Position numbers and translations under genes: made by a program. A stretch of 64,000 nucleotides of DNA from Saccharopolyspora kobensis (GTDB lineage Bacteria; Actinomycetota; Actinomycetes; Mycobacteriales; Pseudonocardiaceae). The DNA lies in the NCBI RefSeq assembly GCF_900108315.1, contig NZ_FNVB01000005.1:434001-498000 (forward strand), given 5' to 3'. Shown piece after piece: positions 28,478 through 36,981 of the stretch. The notes beneath the pieces are model-generated. The model was not told the origin of the DNA. It did no database searches and was given only the letters and a program-made list of their open reading frames with translations. Within the stretch, counting starts at the first letter, position 1. Every line of letters begins with the position of its first letter.

Positions 28478-29512
28478 TCAGCGGGTTTCGGTGACCTTGC
28501 GCAGGCCCGCTGGGCTGTCCGGGTCGTAGCCGCGGGAGGTCGCCAGCTCCCACGCCAGCCGTTGCAGCGGCAGCACCTCCAGGACCGGGGACAGCTCCTC
28601 CGGCACGTCCGGGACGCGCAGTCCGGCATCCGCGCCGGGACCGATCCGCAGGACGTCCGCGTTCTTCGCGGCGAGCGCGGCCAGCGGTTCCGCCATCGCC
28701 GCACCGCCCGGCCCGGATCCCTCCACCGCCAGCACCGCCGTCTCCGGCCCCACCGCCGCGATCGGACCGTGCAGGAGGTCCGCTCCGCTGTAGGCGCGGG
28801 TGACCAGGTAGCTGGTCTCGGCGAGCTTCAGCGCGGCTTCCTGCGCCGTGGCGAGCGAGTACCCGCGCGCCGTGGTGATCACCCGGTCCGCGAAGCGCAA
28901 CCGGTGCGCCGCTTCAACGCCCCGCTCCGCGTTGTCGTCCAGGCTTGCCTGCGCGAGCTCACCGATGCGGTCGGGAGAGTCCGGGACCACCCCGCGGACC
29001 GCTGTGATCAGCAGGTTCAACGCGAGCAGCGTCGCCGAGTACGTCTTGGTCGCCGCGACCGCCCGCTCCCTGCCCGCACCGATGTCCAGGCTGTGCCGTG
29101 CGACGGCACCGAGGGGCGAGTCCGGCGTGTTCGTCACCGCGACCGTGAACGCCCCGCGCCGGGCCGCCTGCTCGGTCACCTCCACCAGGTCCGGAGAACC
29201 GCCGCTCTGGCTGACCGCGATCAGCGCGACCTCGGTGAGGTCCGGTTCGGCGCCGTACAGCGTGGTCGTCGACGGCGACACCAGACCGGCGGGCAGTCCG
29301 AGCAGCACCTCCACCAGGTACTTGCCGTACAGCGCCGCGTTGTCGCTGGAGCCGCGGGCCGCGAACAGCACGAACTTCGGCCGGGAGCGGACCAGCTGCT
29401 CGGCGACCGCCCGGAACTCCCCGGCCCGGCTCACCAGGTCGGCCAGCACCCGCGGCTGCTCGGCGATCTCCGCGGCCATCCAGGTGCCGAGTCCTGCTTC
29501 CGTCGTCGTCAT
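28478..29512 (-). CDS. SIS-domain sugar-phosphate enzyme (aminosugar deaminase/deglycase-like)
   Basis: The 344-residue product has two SIS domains. Motifs A-R-G-S-S-D-N-A-A, S-Q-S-G-G-S-P-D, T-N-T-P-D-S-P-L, A-A-T-K-T-Y-S-A and the C-terminal L-H-G-P-I match the isomerase half of GlmS and the NagB-II/FrlB group. Such enzymes deaminate glucosamine 6-phosphate or split 6-phosphofructosyl-amines. There is no glutaminase domain. Its ATG overlaps the amidohydrolase stop by 4 bp. It is the last gene of the operon, so it may take the phosphosugar into glycolysis. Confidence 0.8.
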   Translation of the reverse strand: MTTTEAGLGTWMAAEIAEQPRVLADLVSRAGEFRAVAEQLVRSRPKFVLFAARGSSDNAALYGKYLVEVLLGLPAGLVSPSTTTLYGAEPDLTEVALIAVSQSGGSPDLVEVTEQAARRGAFTVAVTNTPDSPLGAVARHSLDIGAGRERAVAATKTYSATLLALNLLITAVRGVVPDSPDRIGELAQASLDDNAERGVEAAHRLRFADRVITTARGYSLATAQEAALKLAETSYLVTRAYSGADLLHGPIAAVGPETAVLAVEGSGPGGAAMAEPLAALAAKNADVLRIGPGADAGLRVPDVPEELSPVLEVLPLQRLAWELATSRGYDPDSPAGLRKVTETR

Positions 29513-30483
29513 GTTCTTCCCCTCGCGAAGTCCGGGATCCCGAGCAGGCGCGCCGCGTTGCCGCCGAAGATCGCGCGCAGATCCGATTCCGGCATGCCCA
29601 TCTCGTGGCACACCCGCAGCTGGTCGGCCAGGTACCGGTAGCAGTACCCGCGCGGGAACCAGGAGGAATCGCTGCCGAAGACGATGCGCTCGGGTCCGAT
29701 CGTCTCGTAGCAGCGCCGGAACAGGTCCTCGAGCGTGAGCTTGTAGGGCATCCAGCGCACCCACTGGTTCGACCCGGAGGTGTCCACCAGGACGTTCGGG
29801 CAGGCCCAGCACAGGAACAGCACCTGCTGCACGTGCTGGACGCCGAAGTGCGGGATCACGAACGGGATGCCGGGGAACCGCTTGGCGACCGGTTCCAGCC
29901 ACGCGGGCTCGATGTGGTCGTTGTGCGCGACGCCGCCGCTGGACCCGCAGTGCCCGAAGTGGATCAGCACCGGGATGCCGCGGTCGGCGGCGACCCGCCA
30001 CACCGGCTCGGCGGCCGGGTCGTCGATGCGGTGCGGCAGCAACGGCGCGAACAGCTTCAGCCCGCGAAGCCCGTACTCGTCGATCGCCCTGGCCAGCTGC
30101 TCGGCGGCGCCGGGGGCGGTGAGGTCGCGCAGGTTCGCCATCCCGGAGAACCGGTCCGGGGCGCGTTGGACGAGCTCGGCGACCTGTTCGTCGCCGCAGC
30201 CGGTGACGAACGCGGCGTGGGCGATGCCGTGCTCGTCGAGCTCGGCCAGCCACATGTCGGCCTCGTCCTGCCACGTCCGGTCGGGGTCGGGCTGCGGGTC
30301 CGGGAAGTCCCAGGCCCGGCGCCAGCGCCGCGACTGCTCGGCCACCAGCTCGTCGCGGCGGCGCTGCGCCTGCTCGTCGTGGTCGGCGCAGCTGAACTGG
30401 CCACCGGACAGGTCCCGGGTGGCGGGATCGTGCTCGATGCGGAAGTGCAGGTGGAAGTCGATCACTGGAAAACCGCTGCTCAT
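29509..30483 (-). CDS. Amidohydrolase-family protein (COG2159-like)
   Basis: The 324-residue TIM-barrel protein begins I-D-F-H-L-H-F with the HxH metal motif, has H-F-G-H-C and P-H-F-G strands supplying further His, and F-G-S-D-S-S-W near the end supplying Asp. COG2159 members include metal-dependent decarboxylases and hydrolases such as ACMSD. Eleven Trp/Cys-rich positions in the middle are unusual. It is coupled to the downstream SIS gene and lies 121 bp after the kinase gene. Substrate unknown. Confidence 0.8.
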   Translation of the reverse strand: MSSGFPVIDFHLHFRIEHDPATRDLSGGQFSCADHDEQAQRRRDELVAEQSRRWRRAWDFPDPQPDPDRTWQDEADMWLAELDEHGIAHAAFVTGCGDEQVAELVQRAPDRFSGMANLRDLTAPGAAEQLARAIDEYGLRGLKLFAPLLPHRIDDPAAEPVWRVAADRGIPVLIHFGHCGSSGGVAHNDHIEPAWLEPVAKRFPGIPFVIPHFGVQHVQQVLFLCWACPNVLVDTSGSNQWVRWMPYKLTLEDLFRRCYETIGPERIVFGSDSSWFPRGYCYRYLADQLRVCHEMGMPESDLRAIFGGNAARLLGIPDFARGRT

Positions 30484-30604
30484 GTCGGTTCCGCCTCTCC
30501 GCGCTTCACAGTCGTGGTTGCGTCCGCCCCGATCTCGCGTTTCGCGGTTCCCGGTGGCCGAGTTGCGCCACGGTCCCCTGATGTGCCGTTGAGCAGAACC
30601 GGGC

Positions 30605-31540
30605 TCATGTCATCACGTCTTCCGGGGTGATGGCGCGGTCGTGCGAAGGGCGGACGATCACGGTCGCGGCTACCCGCACCGCGTAGTCGGTGGCGTCGGC
30701 GAGCTGCACGCCGTCCGCGAGCCGGTGCAGCAAGCCCGCGTTGAACGCGTCTCCGGCACCGGTCGAGTCGCGCACCCGCACTTCCGGTGCCGGGCACGTG
30801 ATCGGCTCCTGGCCCGGCTGCGCGACGAGGGCTCCGAGAGCGCCGCGCTTGACGACGACGATCGCGCCGGTTTCGTCGGCGATGCCGCGGGCGGCTTCCT
30901 CGTCGGCGCAGTCGACTCCGTGCAGGGCGCGCAGTTCGTCCTCGTTGGGCAGGAAGACGTCGACCTCGCGGAGCAGTTCGAGCACCTCGGCGCGGGTGGT
31001 TGCGGACCAGCCCGCCGGGTCCCAGCCGGTGTCCAGCGCAGTGCGCGCTCCCGCCCGCCGCGCCTTCGCCAGCAGGTCGCGCGCGGAGTCGCCGCGCAGG
31101 GCCGGGAGCAGGAAGTACCCGGACAGCAGCACGAACTTCGCGGAGAGCGATTCGGCCGGGACGGCTTCCGCGTCGAACTCGGCCATCGCGCCGAGCGCCG
31201 ACAGGAAGGACCGGTCCCGGCCCGGTGCCTCGGCCGCCACGGTCACGCCGGTGGGCGCGTCGGCGCGGACCAGGTCGAGGCGCAGTCCGGGGATGTCGAG
31301 CTGTTCTGCGAGCAGCCGGGCGGTGCCGTCGTCGCCGACGCGCCCGGCCAGCACCGTCGACCTGCCGAGCTGCGCCAGCACGACGGCGGTGTTGGCTGCC
31401 GAGCCGCCGGGGCGCAGGACGATCGAGGGCACGATCTGCTCGGTGCCGGGCGGCGGGAGCTCCGCCGCACCGGCGACCAGCACGTCGAGGTTGACGTTGC
31501 CGACGACCGTGATCCGGCCATCGGGAGCAGGCTGGTTCAC
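30605..31540 (-). CDS. PfkB-family carbohydrate kinase
   Basis: The 311-residue product has the PfkB N-terminal signature (L-R-P-G-G-S-A-A-N-T-A) and the catalytic C-terminal motif D-S-T-G-A-G-D-A-F-N-A-G, where the last Asp is the base. Family members phosphorylate ribose, fructose derivatives, fructoselysine or nucleosides. Its ATG overlaps the lyase stop by 4 bp. With the SIS gene in the same operon, a 6-phosphorylation of a sugar adduct is plausible. Confidence 0.85.
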   Translation of the reverse strand: MNQPAPDGRITVVGNVNLDVLVAGAAELPPPGTEQIVPSIVLRPGGSAANTAVVLAQLGRSTVLAGRVGDDGTARLLAEQLDIPGLRLDLVRADAPTGVTVAAEAPGRDRSFLSALGAMAEFDAEAVPAESLSAKFVLLSGYFLLPALRGDSARDLLAKARRAGARTALDTGWDPAGWSATTRAEVLELLREVDVFLPNEDELRALHGVDCADEEAARGIADETGAIVVVKRGALGALVAQPGQEPITCPAPEVRVRDSTGAGDAFNAGLLHRLADGVQLADATDYAVRVAATVIVRPSHDRAITPEDVMT

Positions 31541-33009
31541 CCGCGGCCCCCGGCCAGCACACCGTCGACCGCGGCGTCCAGCTTGGCGGCGGCTTCGCTG
31601 AGAACCGCGCGACGAGCGGCGAACTCACCGGCCAGCGAGCGCGCCCGGCCCAGCGCCAGCTCCGCCGTGCGCCGCACGGCCGCCGCTCCCGGGCCGCCCA
31701 CCTGCGGGCGGTCGAGCACGAGTTCCGGCTTGAGCCCTGCGGCGAGCGCGGCCTCGACGACCGAGTCGTCCACCTCGCCGAGCCCGGCCTCCGCGATCGC
31801 AGCGGTGACCGCCGAGCTCGTCCACTCCGCGGGTGGCGCCTGGCGGACGAGCGATCCGACCACGGAATGCGCGCCGCGCCAGGGGATTCCGGCGCCTGCC
31901 AGTGCTTCGGCGATGGCGGTGGTGGTCGCGCCGGTGGCCACGACCTGCTCCGGCGACGGCGGGTCCTGCGGGCGCAGCTCCTCGATCAGCCCGCCCATCA
32001 TGGTCAGGAACCGCACCGAGCGATCTCCCGCCCGCCACAGGTGTTCCTGCACGTCGGTGGTGGCGTTGTTGGAGTCCTCGTACCAGGCGGCGCCGACGTT
32101 GTTCATCGTCGCGGCCAGATCGGCCGCCGCCGCGCCGGCCATCGAGCACATGTGCTCCAGCACCACCGGGTTCTTCTTCTGCGGCATGATGCTCGAACCC
32201 TGGCAGTAGGCGTCCGGCGTGGCGATCCAGCCGAAGGTCATCCAGTCCAGCATGGTGCGGGCCATCCGCGCGCCGGTGGCGAGGATCCGCGCCTGCACGG
32301 CCGCGGTGCGCATCAGGTGCTCCGCCCCGGCCACCGCCTCGTAGCTGGAGGTGAAGTTCTCCCGGAAGCCGAGCAGTTCGCCCAGCCGAGCCGGCTCGAT
32401 CGGCAGGTCGGTCCCGGCGAAGGCGCAGGAGCCGAGCGGGTTGACGTCGAGCTCGTCGTAGACCGACAACAGCTCGTCGGCCTGGCTCAGCAGCGCCTCG
32501 GCGTAACCGGCGAGCACGTGTCCGAGCGTGGTCGGCTGCGCCGGGCGGCGGTGGGTGAACCCGGTGATCAGCACCTCCGCGCACCGGTCGGCCTGCACGG
32601 CGGCGGCCTCCGCGGCGGCGCAGGCCTGCCGCGCCTGGTCGAGGACGTTGTCCCGCAGCACCATGCGGAACACCCCGGCGTCGAGGTCGTTGCGGGACCG
32701 GGCCAGCTGGACGTCCAGCTCGGACTTCTCGATCCCGGCCGCCGCGGCGAGCCGCTGCTCGACGAGGTAGTAGACGTCCTCGACGCTGCCGTCGAAGACG
32801 AACCGGTCGTCCTCGGCCGCGAGCAGCTCGCGCAGCCCGCCCAGCAGCTGCCGGGCGCGCTCGGCGGGCAGCAGGCCCTGCTCGGCGAGCATCACCACGT
32901 GCGCGAGGCTGGCCGTCAGCATCGGCCGGTACAGCTGCGGCGCGGACTTCTCGAAGGCGACCCGGAGGTGGTTCTGCCAGTAGTTGGACAGGTTTTCCGG
33001 AGACTGCAT
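31537..33009 (-). CDS. Argininosuccinate lyase-like enzyme of the fumarase superfamily
   Basis: The 490-residue product has the superfamily signature S-S-I-M-P-Q-K-K-N-P, the R-S-R-N-D segment and a T-H-R-R-P-A-Q-P-T stretch where ArgH has T-H-x-Q-x-A-Q-P. These enzymes eliminate fumarate from succinyl adducts. It sits in a transporter/kinase operon without argG or other arginine genes, so it is probably a catabolic paralogue. The ATG at 33009 is chosen; a GTG lies 18 nt upstream. Its stop overlaps the kinase start. Confidence 0.75.
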   Translation of the reverse strand: MQSPENLSNYWQNHLRVAFEKSAPQLYRPMLTASLAHVVMLAEQGLLPAERARQLLGGLRELLAAEDDRFVFDGSVEDVYYLVEQRLAAAAGIEKSELDVQLARSRNDLDAGVFRMVLRDNVLDQARQACAAAEAAAVQADRCAEVLITGFTHRRPAQPTTLGHVLAGYAEALLSQADELLSVYDELDVNPLGSCAFAGTDLPIEPARLGELLGFRENFTSSYEAVAGAEHLMRTAAVQARILATGARMARTMLDWMTFGWIATPDAYCQGSSIMPQKKNPVVLEHMCSMAGAAAADLAATMNNVGAAWYEDSNNATTDVQEHLWRAGDRSVRFLTMMGGLIEELRPQDPPSPEQVVATGATTTAIAEALAGAGIPWRGAHSVVGSLVRQAPPAEWTSSAVTAAIAEAGLGEVDDSVVEAALAAGLKPELVLDRPQVGGPGAAAVRRTAELALGRARSLAGEFAARRAVLSEAAAKLDAAVDGVLAGGRG

Positions 33010-33044
33010 GTCAAGAGCTCTTTCCACTGTGGATTGCGATGGGC

Positions 33045-34778
33045 TCACGCGGCGGGCACGACCGCCGGGGCGGCCGCGGAACGCTTCTGGCGCGGCCCCT
33101 GGCCGAGGCGGTTGGACACCGCCAGGACGATCAGGATCAGCACGATCTGCAGTGCGCCGTAGGCCGCCGCGGTGCCGAACTCCGAGGAGTAGATCCGGTT
33201 GTAGATCTCCACCGACATCGGCGGCAGACCCGGCGGGTAGATCACCACGGAGGCGACGTACTCGCCGACGCCGTCGACGAAGGCCAGCAGCGCACCGGCG
33301 AGAACACCCCGCATGACCAGCGGCAGCGTGACGGTTCGCAGGACCCGCAGCGGACCGGCGCCGAGGTTGCGCGCGGCTTCCTCCAGCGCCGGGTCGAGCT
33401 GGTCCAGGGAGGCGCTGGTCGAGCGGAACACCAGCGGCACGAACCGCACGAAGTAGGCGACCGGCAGGATCCACAGCGTGCCGACCAGCGTCAGGCCGAG
33501 GTTGCCCACGCCGGGCTCGTTGAACGCCGTCACCAGGTTCACGCCGATGACCGTGCCGGGCAGCGCCCACGGCAGCATGATGACCACGTCCAGCAGTCCC
33601 CGGCCCGGTTTGCGCCACCGGGCCACGACCCACGCGGCCGCCGCACCGACGACGATCGCGAAAGCGGTGGCCAGCAAGCTGGTCTGCACGCTCACCGAGA
33701 TCGGCAGCAGGCTCTGCGGCTCGGAGAAGATCTCCAGGTAGTTGTCCAGCGTGTACTCGGTCGGCAGCACCTGCGTCGTCCAGGCGCCGTCCACCGAGAA
33801 CGACACCAGCACGATCACCAGCACCGGTGCCAGCAGGACCACCGTGAGCAGCAGGCTGCCCAGCGCGGCGGCGAACTTCGCCCCGGCCGAGGCAGGTGCC
33901 CGCCGCGCGCTCGGGGTGCCCTTGGAGAGGCTGCGGTGCACGCGACGCCCCTGGTACCAGCGCATGCTCAGCAGGAACACGATCGACACCACGGACAGCG
34001 CGGTCGACTGGGCGGCGGCGAGCGCGGCGTTGCCGGAGGTGCGCGCGGAGACGATCTCCATCGTCAGCGTCTGCACGTTGTACAGCTGCGGCGCGGTGAA
34101 CGACGCCATCGACATCATGAACGTCAGCAGCGCACCGGAGACCAGCGCCGGGGTCAGCATCGGCAGCAGCACCGTGCGCCACACCCGGACCCGGCCGGCG
34201 CCGAGGTTGGTCGCGGCTTCCTCCAGCGATCCGTCCATCCCGGCCAGCGCGGCCGAGACCGACAGGTAGAAGTACGGGTACATGGTGAAGGCGTGCACCA
34301 GGACGACGCCCGCCAGCCCGCCTACCGAGGTGCTGGCCGCGTCGATGCCGAGCAGGGCGCTCAGGGTGCGCGGCAGGATCCCGGTTTCGCTGTAGAGCAG
34401 CACGAACGACACCGCGCCGATCAGCGGCGGCAGCGCCATCGGCAGCACCGCGAACACCGAGAGCGCGCGGCGGCCGGGGAAGTCGAAGCGGTGCAGCAGC
34501 ACTGCCAGCAGGGTGCCGAGCAGACCGCAGAAGAAGACCGACAGCAGCGAGCTCACCAACGACAGCAGCAGGGCCTGCCCGGAGCTGCCGCCGAACAGGC
34601 TGCCGTAGTTGGCCGCGAAGCCGTTGCCACCCGCGGAGGTGACAGCCGTGGTCGCCATCGGGATGACGACGAGGAACAGCAGCACCAGCACGACCGGCAC
34701 GGCCAGCACGTAGACGAACCGGTCGCCGTCGGGCGACGGGAGCTTGCGGCGCCGGGTCTGCACCACCGGGGCGCTCAT
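33045..34778 (-). CDS. Fused ABC transporter permease (FbpB-type, two permease domains)
   Basis: The 577-residue product has about twelve transmembrane helices in two halves, each with the EAA loop that docks the ATPase (E-E-A-A-T-N-L-G-A-G near 200, E-E-A-A-R-N-L-G-A-G near 475). This duplicated form is typical of ferric-iron, thiamine and 2-aminoethylphosphonate importers. Its start overlaps the ATPase stop by 4 bp. Cargo is unknown; the catabolic genes argue for an organic solute. Confidence 0.88.
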   Translation of the reverse strand: MSAPVVQTRRRKLPSPDGDRFVYVLAVPVVLVLLFLVVIPMATTAVTSAGGNGFAANYGSLFGGSSGQALLLSLVSSLLSVFFCGLLGTLLAVLLHRFDFPGRRALSVFAVLPMALPPLIGAVSFVLLYSETGILPRTLSALLGIDAASTSVGGLAGVVLVHAFTMYPYFYLSVSAALAGMDGSLEEAATNLGAGRVRVWRTVLLPMLTPALVSGALLTFMMSMASFTAPQLYNVQTLTMEIVSARTSGNAALAAAQSTALSVVSIVFLLSMRWYQGRRVHRSLSKGTPSARRAPASAGAKFAAALGSLLLTVVLLAPVLVIVLVSFSVDGAWTTQVLPTEYTLDNYLEIFSEPQSLLPISVSVQTSLLATAFAIVVGAAAAWVVARWRKPGRGLLDVVIMLPWALPGTVIGVNLVTAFNEPGVGNLGLTLVGTLWILPVAYFVRFVPLVFRSTSASLDQLDPALEEAARNLGAGPLRVLRTVTLPLVMRGVLAGALLAFVDGVGEYVASVVIYPPGLPPMSVEIYNRIYSSEFGTAAAYGALQIVLILIVLAVSNRLGQGPRQKRSAAAPAVVPAA

Positions 34779-35836
34779 GGCCGCACCAGCCAGGCGTGCT
34801 CGGCGTCCGGGCGCAGGCCCACGTCGTCGCCGAGCTGCGGCAGACCGGGCCGGTCCGGCACCGCGACCGACAGCTCCAGATCCCCGGCCCGCAGCTCGAA
34901 CTGGCAGGTGGCGCCGGTGAACTCCACGGCGCGCACGACGGCGTCGAAGCCGCCCTGGCCGGGTTCGGTCAGCTCGAAGTGCTCGGGCCGGACGGACACG
35001 GCGACGCGCTCGCCGGTACGGGCCTGCTCGGCGCCGCCGGTGGAGAGCTTCGCGCCGGATCCGGCCAGCTCCACCACGGCGCGGTCGCCGGAGACCTCCA
35101 CGACCTCGGCGTCCAGGACGTTGCTGCCGCCGATGAACTTGGCGACGAAGGCGGTCGCGGGCTGGTGGTAGACCTCGCGCGGAGTGCCGACCTGGTGCAG
35201 CTTCCCGGACTCCAGCACGGCGATCCGGTCGCTCATCGCCATCGCCTCGGCCTGGTCGTGCGTGACGTAGACGCTGGTGATGCCGGCTTCCCGCTGCGCG
35301 CGCCGGATCTCGACCCGGGTCTCCTCGCGCAGCTTCGCGTCCAAGTTGGACAGCGGCTCGTCGAGCAGCAGCACCGAGGGCGAGATGACCAGTGCGCGAG
35401 CCAGCGCGACGCGCTGCTGCTGACCGCCGGAGAGCTGGTCGATGCGCCGGTCCGCGTAGCCGTCGAGGCCCACCGCGGCGAGCGCGGCGGCGACCCGCTC
35501 GGCGCGCTCCGCCTTGGCGACCTTGCGGGTCACCAGGCCGTAGGCGACGTTCTGCGCGACGTCGTAGTGCGGGAACAGCGCGTAGTTCTGGAACACCATG
35601 CCGGTGCCGCGCTTGTTCGGCGGGGTGGCCGTGATGTCGCGGTCGCCGAAGAGGATTCGGCCGCTGGTGGGCGTGACGAAACCGGCGATCATGCGCAGCG
35701 TGGTGGACTTGCCGCAGCCGGACGGGCCCAGGAGCGTGAAGAACTCACCGGAGGAGATCGTCACGTCGATGTCTTGCACGACCGGGGCGGCCGAGCCGTA
35801 GCTCTTGCCGACGCGGTCGAGGCGAACGGGGATCAT
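34775..35836 (-). CDS. ABC transporter ATP-binding protein (PotA/FbpC type)
   Basis: The 353-residue product has Walker A G-P-S-G-C-G-K-S-T, Q-loop, signature L-S-G-G-Q-Q-Q-R, Walker B L-L-L-D-E-P and the H-loop V-T-H-D-Q-A-E-A, followed by a C-terminal TOBE domain of about 100 residues that may regulate transport. GGAGCG precedes the ATG. It powers the fused permease with which it overlaps. Confidence 0.92.
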   Translation of the reverse strand: MIPVRLDRVGKSYGSAAPVVQDIDVTISSGEFFTLLGPSGCGKSTTLRMIAGFVTPTSGRILFGDRDITATPPNKRGTGMVFQNYALFPHYDVAQNVAYGLVTRKVAKAERAERVAAALAAVGLDGYADRRIDQLSGGQQQRVALARALVISPSVLLLDEPLSNLDAKLREETRVEIRRAQREAGITSVYVTHDQAEAMAMSDRIAVLESGKLHQVGTPREVYHQPATAFVAKFIGGSNVLDAEVVEVSGDRAVVELAGSGAKLSTGGAEQARTGERVAVSVRPEHFELTEPGQGGFDAVVRAVEFTGATCQFELRAGDLELSVAVPDRPGLPQLGDDVGLRPDAEHAWLVRP

Positions 35837-35891
35837 GCTGGTCGCTCCGTGCTCTGCCCGCGCACCGGCGGGGCGACTGGTGGGTGCGCGG

Positions 35892-35927
35892 GCGGGGTGC
35901 CGGCTTCGGACCGAACGGGCACCCCGC
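35892..35927 (-). terminator. Intra-operon hairpin after solute-binding protein gene
   Basis: Perfect 10-bp arms GCGGGGTGCC (35892-35901) and complement (35918-35927) lie 20 bp downstream of the solute-binding protein stop and before the ATPase gene. This position is typical of hairpins that raise binding-protein expression over the membrane components by partial termination or 3'-end protection. Confidence 0.55.
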
Positions 35928-35947
35928 ACCGCTGTTGAGGCCTGGCC

Positions 35948-36979
35948 TCAGTTCTGGTTCTTGATGCGGTCGCTCCAGTGGGCGATCCACTCGGATTCCT
36001 TGCCGCCCACCAGCTCCCAGTCCACCGGCATCTCGTGCAGGCCCAGCGGGGCCAGCCAGCTCGGCTCGCCGGCGCCCTCGACGGTCGGGATCTGGAAGTA
36101 CTCCTCGCCCAGCTTCTTCTGCTCGTCGACGCTCAGCAGGAAGTCCAGGAACTGGTCGGCGGCGGCCCCGTTCGGGCCGTCCTTGACCTTGGCCACGCCG
36201 TCGACCAGCTGCGGCACGCCGGACGTCGTGGCGACCGGCTTGAACGGGGCACCGCTCTTCTTCTGCTGCAGCATGACGTCCTGCAGGTTCCAGACGCTGA
36301 TCGGCGCTTCCTGCCGCTGGATCCGCAGGTACAGGTCGGTCGGGTTGGCCGCGTAGACCTTGGTGTTGGCGTCCAGCTTGCGCAGCCACTCGTAGCCCGG
36401 CTCGGGATCGTCCGGCGTGCTGTTGCGGCTGATCATCGCCGAGTAGATGCTGCGCATCGTGCCGGAGGCGGCGACGTCGCGGACGACGATCTTGTCCTTG
36501 AACTCCGGCTTGATCAGGTCGTCCCAGTCCTTCGGGGCCTGCTCCGGGGTCAGCATCTGATCGTTGTAGAAGACGACCTCGGCGAGGATCATCTCGCCGA
36601 CCCAGCGGCCTTGCGCGTCGCGGTAGCGCTCGGGGATCCGGTCGCGCACCTGGTCGGGCACGGGGGCCAGCACGCCGTCGTTGGCGGCGTGGTCGAGCTG
36701 CTGCGACGAGCCGCCCCACCAGATGTCGGCCTGCGGGCGACCGCGCTCGGCGGAGATCCGCTCGGCGGCCTCCTGCGCGCCGAGCGTCAGCAGCCGGACC
36801 TTGCCCTTGTACTCGGGGTTGGCCTCCTCGAAGTCCTTGACGACGGACTCGGCGAGGGCCTTGTCGCGGGCGGTGTAGATGGTCAGGCCGTCGTCGCCAC
36901 CGGCGGCGTTGAGACCGCACCCGGCGGTCAGACCGGCGAACAACGTCATACCGGTGATGAGGGACAGGATTCTGCGCAT
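35948..36979 (-). CDS. Extracellular solute-binding lipoprotein (FbpA/PotD type)
   Basis: The 343-residue product has a lipoprotein signal ending L-T-A-G-C, then a type 2 periplasmic-binding fold starting L-T-I-Y-T-A-R-D-K, as in Fbp/AfuA and AEP-binding proteins. It lacks an obvious pair of adjacent Tyr used for ferric iron. It starts 3 bp from the end of the ROK gene, so regulator and transporter are one transcript. Confidence 0.88.
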   Translation of the reverse strand: MRRILSLITGMTLFAGLTAGCGLNAAGGDDGLTIYTARDKALAESVVKDFEEANPEYKGKVRLLTLGAQEAAERISAERGRPQADIWWGGSSQQLDHAANDGVLAPVPDQVRDRIPERYRDAQGRWVGEMILAEVVFYNDQMLTPEQAPKDWDDLIKPEFKDKIVVRDVAASGTMRSIYSAMISRNSTPDDPEPGYEWLRKLDANTKVYAANPTDLYLRIQRQEAPISVWNLQDVMLQQKKSGAPFKPVATTSGVPQLVDGVAKVKDGPNGAAADQFLDFLLSVDEQKKLGEEYFQIPTVEGAGEPSWLAPLGLHEMPVDWELVGGKESEWIAHWSDRIKNQN

Positions 36980-36981
36980 GG

